In this document: piece by piece, positions 1 through 12,428 of the stretch
Position numbering within the stretch: the stretch's first letter is position 1
Layout of the letters: the number at the start of each line of letters is the position of its first letter
Source: SAR202 cluster bacterium bin16
Lineage (GTDB): Bacteria > Chloroflexota > Dehalococcoidia > Lucifugimonadales > Australimonadaceae
NCBI GenBank assembly: GCA_002238425.1
Contig: MPMJ01000001.1
Span: 124,001-188,000, forward strand
Direction of reading: 5' to 3'
Length of the DNA stretch: 64,000 nucleotides
Notes under the pieces: model-generated
Told to the model about the DNA's origin: nothing
What the model saw: only the letters and a program-made list of their open reading frames with translations
Database searches by the model: none
Made by a program: the position numbers and the translations under genes

Positions 1-1432
<1,432 letters not shown>

Positions 1433-1506
1433 ACCGGAATTGTACCGCGCCGTGCTCGGCGGGCTGCCGTCCCTCGACGCTCCGCCGCTCCCGGTGTGCT
1501 CTGCGC

Positions 1507-1512
1507 TATAAT
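1507..1512 (+). promoter_or_regulatory. -10 element of gatB (TATAAT)
   Basis: A perfect TATAAT preceded by GC lies 9 nt upstream of the gatB ATG at 1522. Transcription would start near 1519, so the mRNA would be leaderless or nearly so; no Shine-Dalgarno is visible in the short gap. No convincing -35 was found. Confidence 0.5.
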
Positions 1513-1521
1513 CGAAACCCC

Positions 1522-3000
<1,479 letters not shown>

Positions 3001-3009
3001 GGGGAGCAC

Positions 3010-3228
3010 TTGGGAACCTACATCAGTTTCGCAGTCATAATCGTGGTCGTGCTGCTCGTGGCGAGCATCCTCATGCAGGTGCGCGGCGCGGGAGGCGGCC
3101 TCTTCGGCGCCGGCTCTATCCAGTCCTACCGAACGCGGCGCGGCGTCGAGCGCACGCTCTTCCAATTCACGATCGGCCTGGGCGTCATCTTCGTCATACT
3201 CGCAGTCCTCAACCTGACGGTCACCTAG
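3010..3228 (+). CDS. secG: Preprotein translocase subunit SecG
   Basis: A 72-residue protein with two hydrophobic helices (about residues 3-20 and 49-70) separated by a Gly-rich loop (RGAGGGLFG), the SecG pattern. SecG is the small accessory subunit of the SecYEG channel in the inner membrane. The start is TTG at 3010 with GGGGAG at 3001-3006 as ribosome binding site. It is 9 nt after gatB and probably co-transcribed with it; secA is encoded 37 kb away. Its stop overlaps the convergent SDR gene by a few nucleotides. Confidence 0.9.
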   Translation: MGTYISFAVIIVVVLLVASILMQVRGAGGGLFGAGSIQSYRTRRGVERTLFQFTIGLGVIFVILAVLNLTVT

Positions 3229-4081
3229 CCCTCAGCGACGCGAAGTAGTCCTCCAGCCGCCGCTCGCCGACGGCAGGCGCTACGATGTCGACCGCCGACT
3301 CCGAGATGCGGTAGACCGCCGAGTCGTACCCATGACGTCCGGTAAAGCGCCGCAGCGCCGCACGCAACTGCGCACGCCACAGGTAGGAGAAGCGCACGTC
3401 CGCGTCTCCGGCAGCGGCCGCAGCCAGCCCTCCTATCTCCTCCCAGGTCAGCACCTCCGGCCCGCCAACGTCCACCTCATCCTCCCGGCCTTCCAGTCCA
3501 TCGACGAGCGCCTTTGCAACATCCGCTTCATGCACGGGATTCACCTGCGCTTGACCCGTGCCGATCAAAGACAGCCTCCCACGCTTGCGGCCTTGCTCCA
3601 CCAGCAGCGCGAGTCGCGCGAACGTGACCGTGGGACGCACAATCAGGTGGCCGATGGAGGACATGCGCATGGCGGCGGCGAACGACTCGTGCGCCCTGAC
3701 GTACTCCATCATGCCGAGGAAGCGCCCGCCGTATACGGAGACGTACCCGAACCGCCGCACGCCCGCTTCCTCAGCCTCACGCAGCAGGCTGCGGTTCCCT
3801 CCGTCGTCCACCGCATGGAACGCCTCTGCCTTGTACGTGAACATCCTCAATGTGAGCTTGGCGCCAACGCACGAGACGACTGCGTCCGCCCCTGCGCATG
3901 AACCCTCCAGTGTCCGCGGGTTGAGCAGGTTGCCGACGAATATCTCCTCCGGCTCCGTCGTCAGGCGCGCGGGTTCGCGAACCAGCGCACGGACGCGGGA
4001 GCCCCGAGACTGCAGCTCGCGCACGACCTCTGCGCCGATGGCGCCGGTCGCGCCCGCGACCACGACGAGCGGAAAACTCAC
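3221..4081 (-). CDS. NAD(P)-binding atypical SDR (NmrA / complex-I NDUFA9-like)
   Basis: With a GTG start at 4081 the protein has 286 residues and begins directly with the Rossmann strand and GATGAIG at residues 10-16, the atypical-SDR glycine motif. The C-terminal part (DVGGPEVLTWEEIGGLA) resembles the NDUFA9-like and NAD(P)H-binding NmrA group. The GTG overlaps the upstream oxidase stop as GTGA, so translation is coupled. A longer version starting at 4165 would run deep into the oxidase gene and has no homology. The substrate is unknown; quinone-linked or sugar-nucleotide roles are both possible. Confidence 0.85.
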   Translation of the reverse strand: MSFPLVVVAGATGAIGAEVVRELQSRGSRVRALVREPARLTTEPEEIFVGNLLNPRTLEGSCAGADAVVSCVGAKLTLRMFTYKAEAFHAVDDGGNRSLLREAEEAGVRRFGYVSVYGGRFLGMMEYVRAHESFAAAMRMSSIGHLIVRPTVTFARLALLVEQGRKRGRLSLIGTGQAQVNPVHEADVAKALVDGLEGREDEVDVGGPEVLTWEEIGGLAAAAAGDADVRFSYLWRAQLRAALRRFTGRHGYDSAVYRISESAVDIVAPAVGERRLEDYFASLRAR

Positions 4082-5505
4082 AGCCCCAGCTTCTCCGGGT
4101 TCAGGATGCCGTTCGGGTCGACCGCACGCTTCAACCGCCGGGCAAGGAGCAAGGCATCGCCCCACTCACGTTCGGCCCAGGCGTCGAGCTTTAAGCCGAG
4201 GCCGTGACAGTATTCGACGCCCCCACCGAGGCGCAGCGCCTCTTCCAGCATGGCGTCCACCGCTTGCCGCAGGGCCGTTGCCGACGCATCGCCGTCGCCC
4301 TCACCATGCGGAGCGCGCACGAACACGGAGAACAACTCAGGGTGCGTCCATACAGCGGACTCCCGTATGTCCAGACCGTAGTGTGCGGCGGTCTCCTCGC
4401 AGTAGCGCTTGTAGGCGAGCACGCGCGATACCGGCATCGCGACGTGCAGGTAGTCGGCATAGCGCCATCGCTGTTCCTTCCAGCGTTCGGTCGGGCGCAG
4501 CGGCCGTGTCCGGTCGCGCCAGCGCTCGGCGACGGCGTGCCGCGTCTCCCAGTACTCACGGGTCGGGCCGGGGCCGAGGTCGCGACCGCCGGCCGACAGC
4601 GCCTCGGCCATCGTGCGATTGCGTTGCGCCTCCACCTGCTCACGGTAGCCCTCGAAGCCGAGGTAGAGGATGCATGGCGCGGCGTTCTCCGGAGTCCTGG
4701 GTTCCTCGGTGAGGTCGATCAGCGCGGGGACGAGGCCGATGTCGAACAGCCGGGTCACCACTGGATAGCCCTGCTCGAACGTGTCGAACCCCACCGACGC
4801 GAACTCGCGCACTTCCGGAAGAGCGCGCAGGTCTATCGTCGCCTCGGTTATCACACCCATCGTGCCTTCGGCGCCTGCGAACAGCCCCTTCAGCATCGGG
4901 CCGCTGCTCTGCCGCTGGATGGCGCGCGTCCGCACGACCTCGCCGCTCCCCAGCACCACCTCCAGCGCCCGCACCTGCTGTCCCATCGAGCCGTACCTGC
5001 TGGCGCGGTAGCCGACGCTGTCCGTCGAGATTGCGCCGCCGACTGTGGCTATCGGCACGCTCCACGGATCGTGCCCCAGCATCATGCCGTAGTCGTGGGC
5101 GGCAGCATCGAGGTCGGCGAGGTAGACGCCGGGCTGGACGCGGGCCGTCCTGTCCTCGCGGCTCACTTCGACGATGTTGTCCATGCGCCGCAGGTCGAGC
5201 GCGATGCCGCCGCGCACCGGCACGACCGCGCCCATGACGCCGGTGCCGCCACCGTAGGGCACGACCGGTATGCCGTGCTCCGACGCGAACGTCACCACCG
5301 CCGCAACTTCTGCCGTGCCAGCCGGACGCGCCACCGCGTCCACCCGCGCCTCGGCCAGTTCCGAGCGCCCGCCAAGCCGGTGGGCGGTCACTGCATCGAA
5401 CGACAGCCGCTCTCGGGACTCATCGTCGGTCAGGACGTGCTCCGCGCCAACGATGGCGGCGAGGGCGTCGCGCAGGTCAGTGGCGGACGTGGTGCTCATG
5501 CCCAC
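4078..5505 (-). CDS. FAD-binding oxidoreductase of the GlcD / lactate dehydrogenase type
   Basis: The product is 475 residues. The FAD-binding type 4 domain is in the first half (VPYGGGTGVMGAV near residue 95, then GGAISTDSVGYRASRYGSM), followed by the FAD-oxidase C-terminal domain ending in DPNGILNPEKLGL, as in glycolate oxidase GlcD and D-lactate dehydrogenases. The family oxidises 2-hydroxy acids. The second methionine (5499) is an equally plausible start. It sits 8 nt downstream of cysS and is coupled to the following SDR gene by a GTGA overlap. The actual hydroxy acid cannot be told from sequence. Confidence 0.9.
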   Translation of the reverse strand: MGMSTTSATDLRDALAAIVGAEHVLTDDESRERLSFDAVTAHRLGGRSELAEARVDAVARPAGTAEVAAVVTFASEHGIPVVPYGGGTGVMGAVVPVRGGIALDLRRMDNIVEVSREDRTARVQPGVYLADLDAAAHDYGMMLGHDPWSVPIATVGGAISTDSVGYRASRYGSMGQQVRALEVVLGSGEVVRTRAIQRQSSGPMLKGLFAGAEGTMGVITEATIDLRALPEVREFASVGFDTFEQGYPVVTRLFDIGLVPALIDLTEEPRTPENAAPCILYLGFEGYREQVEAQRNRTMAEALSAGGRDLGPGPTREYWETRHAVAERWRDRTRPLRPTERWKEQRWRYADYLHVAMPVSRVLAYKRYCEETAAHYGLDIRESAVWTHPELFSVFVRAPHGEGDGDASATALRQAVDAMLEEALRLGGGVEYCHGLGLKLDAWAEREWGDALLLARRLKRAVDPNGILNPEKLGL

Positions 5506-5513
5506 ACGCGACC

Positions 5514-6881
5514 CTACCCGACGACGCGCCAGGTGGTGCCGGAGGGGGAGTCCGTGAGCTCGACGCCCAGCGCGGTGAGCTCGTCGCGGACGGCGTCGGC
5601 GCCAGCGAAGTCGCGGGCGGCGCGCAGGGCGGTGCGCTGCTCGACGAGCGCCTCGACCCTCGCGGCGAGGTCCGCGTCGACCGAAGCCTCGCGCTCCTCC
5701 AGCGTCAGGCCCAGCACGGCGGTCAGCTCGCAGAGCGTCTCCTGCGCCGAGGCAACGTCCTGCCCCTCGGTCGAGCCCCGGTTGATGTCACGCGCCAGGT
5801 CGAAGAGAGCAGCGACCGCCTGCGGGCTGTTGAGGTCGTCGTCCATCGCTTCGATGAAGCGGGCCCGTGTCTCCGAGGCATCGAGGGCATCTCCGGCACC
5901 GGCGTTGGACTCCGCCGAAGCCGCCTGCCGGAGCCGCCCCGCGGCGCGCTCCGATCCGGCGAGCGCTTCGTCCGAGTAGTAGCCGGGGCTGCGATAGTGC
6001 GCGTTGAGCACGGAGAGGCGTATGGCGTCCGCCGAGTAGTGCTCCAGCGCATCGCTGATGGTGACGAGGTTGCCGAGCGACTTGCTCATCTTCTGAGCGT
6101 CCATGTTGAGCAGGCCGTTGTGCAGCCAGAAGCGCGCGAACGGGCGGGTGCCCGTGAACGCCTCGCTCTGGGCGATCTCGTTCTCGTGGTGCGGGAAGAT
6201 GAGGTCCTGCCCGCCGCCGTGGATATCGATGCTCTCCCCGAGATAGCGCAGCGCCATCGCCGAGCACTCGATGTGCCAGCCGGGGCGTCCGCCGCCCCAC
6301 GGGCTCTCCCACGACGGCTCGCCGGGCTTGGCGGACTTCCAGAGCGCGAAGTCCATGGGGTGTTCCTTCTGCACGCCCGGCTCGATGCGCGCGCCCGCCC
6401 GCATCGCATCCAGCGAGCGGTGGCTGAGCTTACCGTACTGTTCGTCGCTGCGGACACGGAAGTAGACGTCGCCATTGGACTCATAGGCATGACCCGTGTC
6501 GATGAGGCCGGAGATGACCTCGATGATCTTCGGCACTTCCTGCGTGGCGCGGGGGTACTCGTCGGCCTCGCGGACGTTGAGCGCGGCCATGTTCGCGAAG
6601 TATTCGTCGATGTGCTGCTCGGCGAGCGCATCGACGGTCGTGCCCGCCTGGGCGGCGCGGTCGATGAGCTTGTCGTCGATGTCGGTGAAATTCTGGACGC
6701 GGCGCACCGTGAACCCCCGGAACTCCAAGTAGCGGTGGAGCACGTCGAAGATGATGTAGCTCATCGCATGCCCGACGTGCGCGGAGGAGTATGGGGTCAC
6801 ACCGCAGACGTAGATGCGGACCTCGTCGCCGGCGGGTTCGAAATCGCGCTTCTCGCCGGTGAGGGTGTCAGAGAGTTTCAT
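5514..6881 (-). CDS. cysS: Cysteinyl-tRNA synthetase
   Basis: A 455-residue class I synthetase. The HIGH-type signature is SSAHVGH (residues 32-38) just after the zinc ligand Cys26 in CGVTPY; further zinc-site segments are WHIECSAM and FPHHENE, and the second signature QKMSKSLGN is present. Length is normal for CysS. The start ATG overlaps the ispF stop as ATGA, so the two are translationally coupled, a pairing of cysS with ispD/ispF seen in many bacteria. Confidence 0.97.
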   Translation of the reverse strand: MKLSDTLTGEKRDFEPAGDEVRIYVCGVTPYSSAHVGHAMSYIIFDVLHRYLEFRGFTVRRVQNFTDIDDKLIDRAAQAGTTVDALAEQHIDEYFANMAALNVREADEYPRATQEVPKIIEVISGLIDTGHAYESNGDVYFRVRSDEQYGKLSHRSLDAMRAGARIEPGVQKEHPMDFALWKSAKPGEPSWESPWGGGRPGWHIECSAMALRYLGESIDIHGGGQDLIFPHHENEIAQSEAFTGTRPFARFWLHNGLLNMDAQKMSKSLGNLVTISDALEHYSADAIRLSVLNAHYRSPGYYSDEALAGSERAAGRLRQAASAESNAGAGDALDASETRARFIEAMDDDLNSPQAVAALFDLARDINRGSTEGQDVASAQETLCELTAVLGLTLEEREASVDADLAARVEALVEQRTALRAARDFAGADAVRDELTALGVELTDSPSGTTWRVVG

Positions 6882-7366
6882 GGATTGCCGTCTGTGATGG
6901 ATGCCACGGCCATGGCCGCTGCGCCCGTTTCCGAGCCCGTGTACCCGAGGCCGTCCTCAGTGGTGGCCTTGATGCTCACGGCAGAGAGCCCCACTCCAAG
7001 TGAAGCGGCGATGGACCACCGCATGGCCGGGACGAACTCCGAGAGATAGGGGCGCTGGAGAACGATTGTAGCATCGACGTTGACCACGCTCCATCCGGCC
7101 CGGCGGAGCATGGCCACGGTGCGCTCGAGGAGCGACGTGCTCTTCACGCCCTGCGGGACGGAGGGGTCGTCTGCCTTGAAGTGCGTGCCGATGTCGCCAA
7201 GGGCTGCTGCGCCGAGCAGCGCGTCGATGATGGCGTGCGCGGCGATGTCGCCGTCGCTGTGCCCGGCGAGCCCGCGGTCCGACGGGATACGGACGCCGCC
7301 GAGCGTGAGCGGCACGCCCGCCTCCAGCGCGTGTGCGTCGTAGCCGATGCCGAACCGGGTGGTCAT
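6878..7366 (-). CDS. ispF: 2-C-methyl-D-erythritol 2,4-cyclodiphosphate synthase
   Basis: A 162-residue protein with the metal ligands Asp10 and His12 in GYDAH and His44 in GHSDGDIAAHAI, plus the STTEDGLG-type end (here TTEDGLGYTG). It catalyses the fifth step of the MEP pathway, cyclising CDP-methylerythritol phosphate with loss of CMP. It overlaps cysS by ATGA. ispD, two steps earlier in the pathway, lies 545 nt upstream on the same strand, with a gene-free stretch between them. Confidence 0.97.
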   Translation of the reverse strand: MTTRFGIGYDAHALEAGVPLTLGGVRIPSDRGLAGHSDGDIAAHAIIDALLGAAALGDIGTHFKADDPSVPQGVKSTSLLERTVAMLRRAGWSVVNVDATIVLQRPYLSEFVPAMRWSIAASLGVGLSAVSIKATTEDGLGYTGSETGAAAMAVASITDGNP

Positions 7367-7911
7367 CGCGTCATCCTCCGTCGCGGTGTGCCCGTGAGTT
7401 TAGCAGCGGAACGCAAACCGCCCCACCCCGCGGGCTGAGGGGCCTCCGAGCAAGGCGTGGCTCAAGGGGTCAGCCCTACGAGTAAACGAGGGGCAAGGCG
7501 GGGGCTCTGACACCTTGCTCCGCAAGGCCTTGGCCTGCTTCCGTGTTGTCCTATTCAACTGCAGCGCATCGAGGGAGTGTGCGAACCACCGGCCAGAGAC
7601 CACGCGGTGATACAAGGGCCAGGAGGAGGCCTGTTCAACAACCGGTTTCAAGATCCGATTCCTACGAGTGAGCGCGGGGTGTTTCCTGATCTTGGAATCT
7701 TGGCCGGCAAGGCCACGGCCTGCTTCAGCGTTCAAGAATCCAAGGGCAGACCAGAGAAGGGGTGTGTGTAAGTCCGGCCTTGGACGCTGTCTATCGCAAC
7801 GGCGGGGGATATGGGACGGTCGATGCGTAGAAGCGGCTGAGCAGTCATCCATCCAGCGTAACGGGCACAGGGCAACGGGGTAAGGGGCGGATGTCACAAG
7901 CCTGGGGAGGT
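7367..7911. other. 545-nt gene-free stretch with a diverged internal repeat; candidate structured RNA
   Basis: No reading frame here looks like a real protein. A minus-strand frame at 7400-7915 is open but compositionally arbitrary and overlaps the end of ispD. The stretch holds two related blocks, 7475-7550 and 7661-7735 (offset 186 nt), sharing a head CCTACGAGT and a tail GCAAGGCC-NN-GGCCTGCTTC; their middles differ in sequence but both can fold (CCTTGC-TCC-GCAAGG at 7513-7527 in the first, a TTGGA..CTTG / CAAGAATCCAA pairing at 7692-7744 in the second). I do not recognise an RNA family; RNase P, tmRNA and 6S signatures were looked for and not seen. Confidence 0.4.
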
Positions 7912-8580
7912 TCACCTCAGCATCGCGGTCGCGATCAGCAGGTCTTCGGGCGTCGTCACCTTGATGTTGCTGCGAGCGCCCGCGAAGGTGCGCACCTCGA
8001 TGCCGATGCGCTCCACCATTGCGGCGTCGTCGGTTACGTCGACCATGACCTCGGCGTGGGCGCGTCCGAGCACGTCGCGACGGAACACCTGCGGCGTCTG
8101 CACCATCGCAAGCTCGCTGCGGTCGAGCGTCTCGACCACACGCCCGCCCTCCCCGATGCGCTTCACGGTGTCGAACGCAGGCACGACGGCGATCGCCGCG
8201 CCGGTGGCGGCGGCAGCGGCGAGCCCTTCCTCGATCATGCGGGGCGTAACGAAAGGGCGCGCGCCGTCGTGGACGAGGACCCAGTCGCAGTCCGGCGGGA
8301 GCGCGTCGAGCCCGGCGCGGACGCTGTCCTGCCGTCGCGCGCCTCCGATGAGCGGGGGCAGCGTCTTGTGCCAGCCTTTGTTGTCGCGCAATGCAGCGAT
8401 TGCATCTCGGTTGCCCTCCGACACGACGAGCGCGATGGCGGCTATGGCGTCGCAGCGCTCGAAGACGTCGATGGTGCGGGCGATGAGCGGTTCGCCGCCG
8501 ATATCGGCCAGCGTCTTGTCGCCCGCGCTGCCCATGCGGGTGCTCGAGCCCGCGGCGACAACGATGGCGCCTGCGCTCAC
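7912..8580 (-). CDS. ispD: 2-C-methyl-D-erythritol 4-phosphate cytidylyltransferase
   Basis: A 222-residue nucleotidyltransferase. The N-terminal AAGSSTRMG loop is the CTP-binding signature; VHDGARPFV is the conserved central motif and ETLDRSELAMVQTPQVF the IspD-specific block. It forms CDP-methylerythritol in the MEP pathway. The start is GTG at 8580, one nucleotide after the stop of the aldo/keto reductase gene, so it is read in the same operon. Confidence 0.96.
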   Translation of the reverse strand: MSAGAIVVAAGSSTRMGSAGDKTLADIGGEPLIARTIDVFERCDAIAAIALVVSEGNRDAIAALRDNKGWHKTLPPLIGGARRQDSVRAGLDALPPDCDWVLVHDGARPFVTPRMIEEGLAAAAATGAAIAVVPAFDTVKRIGEGGRVVETLDRSELAMVQTPQVFRRDVLGRAHAEVMVDVTDDAAMVERIGIEVRTFAGARSNIKVTTPEDLLIATAMLR

Positions 8581-8581
8581 G

Positions 8582-9409
8582 CTACCTCCACCAGTAGGAG
8601 GAGCGGGTCGAGCCCGCGGCGTCGGTGAGCGCGTGCCACTGGGCGTCGGTCAGCCGCCAGCCCGCCGCGGCGCAGTTCTCGTCCACGCGGGAGAGGGTGT
8701 TGGTCTTCGGGATGGTGATGACGACGGGCGAGCGGAGCGTCCAGTTCAGCAGCACCTGCGCAGCGGTCCTTCCGGTCTCCGAGCAGACGCTCTGCATCAC
8801 CTCGACGAGCCGCGCGTTGCCGCGCATCTCGCGCTGGAACGCGCCCTGCTCCAGCGAGCTGTACGCCAGCACCATGATGCCGCGCTCCTCGCAGTACGGG
8901 ATCACGCTGTCGGCGAACTCGTGGTCGAACAGGCTGTACTTGATCTGGTTCTCGACAACCAGGTCCTCGCCCAGCGCGGCCTCGGCGGCCTCCATCTCCC
9001 GGACGGAGAAGTTGCTGACGCCGACGTGGCGCACCTTGCCCGCCGCGACGAGGTCGGCCATCGCGCCCATCGTCTCCTCGATGGGGACGTCGGCGGACGG
9101 CGCATGCAGCTGGTAGAGGTCTATCGTGTCGATGCCCAGCGCCTTCAGACTGCGGTCGCACGCGTCGAGCACGTCCGCGTGGCGGAAGTGCCACGGCGAG
9201 ACCTTCGTGGCGACGAACACCTCATCACGTCGACCGGCGATCGCCTTGCCGACGCGCCCCTCCGTGTCGTAGGACTCGGCTGTGTCGATGAGGAACGAGC
9301 CCAGCTCTATCGCGCGCTGGATGACGGATGAATCCCCGCTGAACTCCCACGTGCCAAAGCCAACCTCCGGCAGCGCAACGCCACTCTTTCCCAACGGTTT
9401 CGTATCCAT
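8582..9409 (-). CDS. Aldo/keto reductase
   Basis: A 275-residue TIM-barrel oxidoreductase: KLGKSG-type opening (PLGKSGVALPEVGFGTW), the Asp-Tyr pair in IDTAESYDTEGRVG, Lys in FVATKVSP and the catalytic-tetrad-bearing YQLHAPS segment (His). Members reduce aldehydes or ketones with NADPH; the substrate is unknown. It ends 1 nt before ispD, and the bicupin gene ends 49 nt upstream of its start. A second, longer aldo/keto reductase is at 36102-37031. Confidence 0.92.
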   Translation of the reverse strand: MDTKPLGKSGVALPEVGFGTWEFSGDSSVIQRAIELGSFLIDTAESYDTEGRVGKAIAGRRDEVFVATKVSPWHFRHADVLDACDRSLKALGIDTIDLYQLHAPSADVPIEETMGAMADLVAAGKVRHVGVSNFSVREMEAAEAALGEDLVVENQIKYSLFDHEFADSVIPYCEERGIMVLAYSSLEQGAFQREMRGNARLVEVMQSVCSETGRTAAQVLLNWTLRSPVVITIPKTNTLSRVDENCAAAGWRLTDAQWHALTDAAGSTRSSYWWR

Positions 9410-9458
9410 GCGGAGGAGGTTACCACGAGGCCCGATCCCGAGGGGTGCAAGTGAGGGA

Positions 9459-10595
9459 CTACGTGTCCCGCACGCGGGTGGGGCCGACCTCGCCGGTACA
9501 CCACGGGATGAACGCCTTCATCCGGCAGGGCGCCCCGCTCTTCTCCAGCTCCGCCTCGAATATCTCGTGGATGCGGGGCGACTCGTTCTCGTACTCGATC
9601 TGGCCGCCGCCTTCGTTGACGCTCAGGTCGGAGGAACGCGGCCCGTTGACAAGCCCGGTGCCCGGCCGCAGCGCGAGGTAGCGCGCCCGCGTCGGGCCGC
9701 CGTTGAAGTGCTGGTGGAACGTGCGGTCCGCCGGGACGACGACCATGCCGCCGACCTTCCAGTCGGCCTTGCGCAGGTCTGACTGCTCGTCGTCGTTCCA
9801 GAGCAGGGAGAAGCCTTCGCCGCTGAGGATGACGAGGTGCGCGCCGGGGCCGTGGCGGTGGGCCTTCTTGTACGTGCCGATGGGGAACTCGGAGATGTGT
9901 GCCTTGGTGACGTTGCCCGCCATCTCCAGGCTGGCGTTCACGCCGCCCGCGCCGCGGGTCAAGTAGTCGTAGAGCGGCATGCCGGGCGCGTTGGGGATGA
10001 AGTTGCTCGCCCACTTGCGGCGCTGGTAGAGCGTGCCGCTCCCGCTGAAGTAGTCGCCGTCCCCGCCGAAACGGTCGGTGAAGCGGAAGTCGTTGTTGAA
10101 CACGAACTCGCGGTTGCGCCACCAGCGCAGCACGGGCGGAGCGTTCGTCACGCCGAGGTAACGCGCGGGCTCCGTGCCGCTCGCGTTGAAGTGGCGGTAC
10201 CACGCGTTGAGCGGGATCGAGAACAGGCTGCCCGCGTGCCACTCGAACGTCTGCTCCGCGCCGCCGTCCAGCCAGATGCTCGTCGCGCCTCGACCGGAGA
10301 CGATATAGACCATCTCCTCGTAGAGGTGGTGCTCCGGTTCCGAACTGCCGCTGGGGCGTATCTCGACGAGGTGAGAGTCGTTGAGCAGAAGCGGGTTGGG
10401 GATGTTGATGATTGCGCCCTTCCCGCCCTTGCGCTCCCAGTCCCCGAGTTCGATGCGGGCGAGGTCCTCGAAAGCGAAGTCCACGATGACCTTCACGCCC
10501 TCGTCGCGCTGCCATTCCAGGTAGGCGTCCGGCTCCGGGAAGGCCTCCAGGTCGTCGGGCGTCTCCGCGCGTCTGATCTCGGCGTCGGTCGTCAT
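9459..10595 (-). CDS. Bicupin protein
   Basis: A 378-residue protein with two cupin domains. The first (about residues 85-150) has HHLYEEMVYIVSGRG followed by SLFSIPLNAWYRHFN; the second (about 225-320) has HRHGPGAHLVILSGEGFSLLW followed by VVPADRTFHQHFN. Both carry the His/Glu ligands expected for metal binding. Such bicupins include dioxygenases and isomerases of aromatic and keto acids, but I cannot name the substrate. It lies 12 nt downstream of the ABC permease gene, which suggests that the transported compound or its product is its substrate; that is inference. Confidence 0.8.
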   Translation of the reverse strand: MTTDAEIRRAETPDDLEAFPEPDAYLEWQRDEGVKVIVDFAFEDLARIELGDWERKGGKGAIINIPNPLLLNDSHLVEIRPSGSSEPEHHLYEEMVYIVSGRGATSIWLDGGAEQTFEWHAGSLFSIPLNAWYRHFNASGTEPARYLGVTNAPPVLRWWRNREFVFNNDFRFTDRFGGDGDYFSGSGTLYQRRKWASNFIPNAPGMPLYDYLTRGAGGVNASLEMAGNVTKAHISEFPIGTYKKAHRHGPGAHLVILSGEGFSLLWNDDEQSDLRKADWKVGGMVVVPADRTFHQHFNGGPTRARYLALRPGTGLVNGPRSSDLSVNEGGGQIEYENESPRIHEIFEAELEKSGAPCRMKAFIPWCTGEVGPTRVRDT

Positions 10596-10607
10596 GGGAC
10601 CTCCTGC

Positions 10608-12407
10608 CTACGTGTGCGGCTGTGCCACGGGGGGCGCCTGGCTCGCTTCGGCCTGCCGTTCATTCGCCCGTTGCTCGTGCCGTACGCCAAGGCGCAGGCC
10701 GAACGCGCGGGCGAGCGTTGCCAGCCCCACCGTGAGGACGATGATAAACAGACCGACGATGCTCGCTTCCTCTCGCTGTCCGATACCGGGCGAGGCGAAC
10801 TCCAGCGCCAGCAGCGAAAGAGTGATGGTGTCGCGCGAGGCGAGCAGGACGATACTGCTGGTCGTGCCTGCGGCTATGACGAAGTTGAGCGTCGCGAGCA
10901 GGATCAGCGTCGGCATCAGCAGCGGTATCCAGATGCGGAAGTAGGTGCGTATCCATCCCGCGCCGGAGACGCGGGCGGCTTCTTCCATGTCCGCGCCTAT
11001 CTGCACGAACACACCCTTCATGACATTCGTCCCGGTGGTGTTGCCCTGGATGATGACGACGAGCAGCAAAGCGTAGATCGTGCCGTAGAGGGCGCTGAGC
11101 AACGGGGTACCCAGGAACAGCCAGAGCAGGCCGAGTCCGGAGAGGATGCCCGGTATCGCTCCCGAGCCCCAGATGATGAGGTCCAAGGCCCACCTGCCCG
11201 TCCACCTCGTGCGAACGAGGATGTAAGCGATGAGCGAAAAGAGGATCGGACTGAGTATCGCGGCGGTGATGGCGAGGGTGAGCGTCGTCCGCATCGCCTT
11301 CAGGAAGAGGTTGTCCGTGAGGACGAGCTCCCAGTGCTCCAGCGTGTAGGTGGGGTCGAGGTAGAAGTAGCCCGCACGGGTCATGAAGCTGCCGAACAGG
11401 AGCGATATCGCCGGGCCTATGGTGAGCATGAAGATCAGGAATCCGATGGTGGCGAAGAGAGGGATCCTCCACGGGCCCAGGTCTATGAGCCCCGGCTTGA
11501 AACTGCCGGTGATGGTGGTGTAGCGGCGGCGCTGGATGATCCAGCGTTGCGCGGGAATGATGACTGCGATGACCAGCAGAGTCAGGCTCGCAAGCACCGT
11601 CGCGACGCCGTAGTTCGGTACCGGCTGGCGCACGAGTTCGAATATCTTGGTGGAGTAGACGTAGAAGTCGAACGGGAGGCCCAGCAGCAGTTCGGTCTCG
11701 AACGATTGGAAGATGCGCAGCAGTTGCAGGGCGAACACGAGCGCCATAGGCGAAATCATGAGCGGAAGCGTCACACGCATCATCGTGAGGATGTTGGAGG
11801 CGCCGCTCACCCGTGCTGCCTCCTCCATGCTCGCGTCCATATTGCGGAAAGCAGGGGTCAGGAGCATGACCTTGATGGAGATGCCATTCGCCATCAGGTG
11901 CGCCCAGACGATGCCCTGCACAGTGAAGATGTTGAACGGCCCGTTCTCTATGAACGGCAGTTTCGCTATCGCGATGTTGAGAAGACCGATATCCGGGTCC
12001 ATCAACGTGATCCAGGCGATGGTCGTGGCGATGCCCGGCATCATGAAGGAGACCCAGAAGAGGAACTCGATGCTGTGACTGAACGGGATGTTCGTCCGTG
12101 CGAGAACCCACGAGATGAGCACGGCGATCGGGAAGCTGATCCCAACGACGAACGCCCAGATCATGATGCTGTTGCCAAGCGAGCCGACGAGACCGGGCGT
12201 AGACCAGGCATCCCGCCAATGCTGCAGTCCCCACTGACGCTCGCCCACGAACCAGTCGGCTCGTGCGTCGAAGCTGTTGATGACCAGCAGGAGCACGGGC
12301 CAGATCAGGTAGAAGCCCAGCACGATAAGGACGACCGCCATGATATAGGCGTTCGTGGGGGGCATCCTGAAGCGCCGGACCCGTGGGCGCGGCCTTGCCA
12401 ACTGCAT
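10608..12407 (-). CDS. ABC transporter permease, two fused membrane domains (FbpB type)
   Basis: With ATG 12407 the protein is 599 residues. GAGGAGG lies 7 nt upstream, which favours this start over a GTG at 12446 that falls inside a hairpin. It carries two BPD_transp_1 domains in tandem, each with the EAA loop that contacts the ATPase: MEEAARVSGASNI in the N-terminal half and MEEAARVSGAGWI in the C-terminal half. Fused permeases of this type serve Fe(III), polyamine or related uptake systems. It is downstream of the solute-binding lipoprotein and separated from it by a strong hairpin. No ATP-binding subunit is encoded in the window. Confidence 0.93.
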   Translation of the reverse strand: MQLARPRPRVRRFRMPPTNAYIMAVVLIVLGFYLIWPVLLLVINSFDARADWFVGERQWGLQHWRDAWSTPGLVGSLGNSIMIWAFVVGISFPIAVLISWVLARTNIPFSHSIEFLFWVSFMMPGIATTIAWITLMDPDIGLLNIAIAKLPFIENGPFNIFTVQGIVWAHLMANGISIKVMLLTPAFRNMDASMEEAARVSGASNILTMMRVTLPLMISPMALVFALQLLRIFQSFETELLLGLPFDFYVYSTKIFELVRQPVPNYGVATVLASLTLLVIAVIIPAQRWIIQRRRYTTITGSFKPGLIDLGPWRIPLFATIGFLIFMLTIGPAISLLFGSFMTRAGYFYLDPTYTLEHWELVLTDNLFLKAMRTTLTLAITAAILSPILFSLIAYILVRTRWTGRWALDLIIWGSGAIPGILSGLGLLWLFLGTPLLSALYGTIYALLLVVIIQGNTTGTNVMKGVFVQIGADMEEAARVSGAGWIRTYFRIWIPLLMPTLILLATLNFVIAAGTTSSIVLLASRDTITLSLLALEFASPGIGQREEASIVGLFIIVLTVGLATLARAFGLRLGVRHEQRANERQAEASQAPPVAQPHT

Positions 12408-12428
12408 GCCCTGCCTCCTCAATCTAAA

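Noticed and set aside
7400-7915. Minus-strand frame of 171 codons in the ispF-ispD gap
   Set aside because: No homology, odd composition, no ribosome binding site, and it contains the RNA-like repeat blocks.
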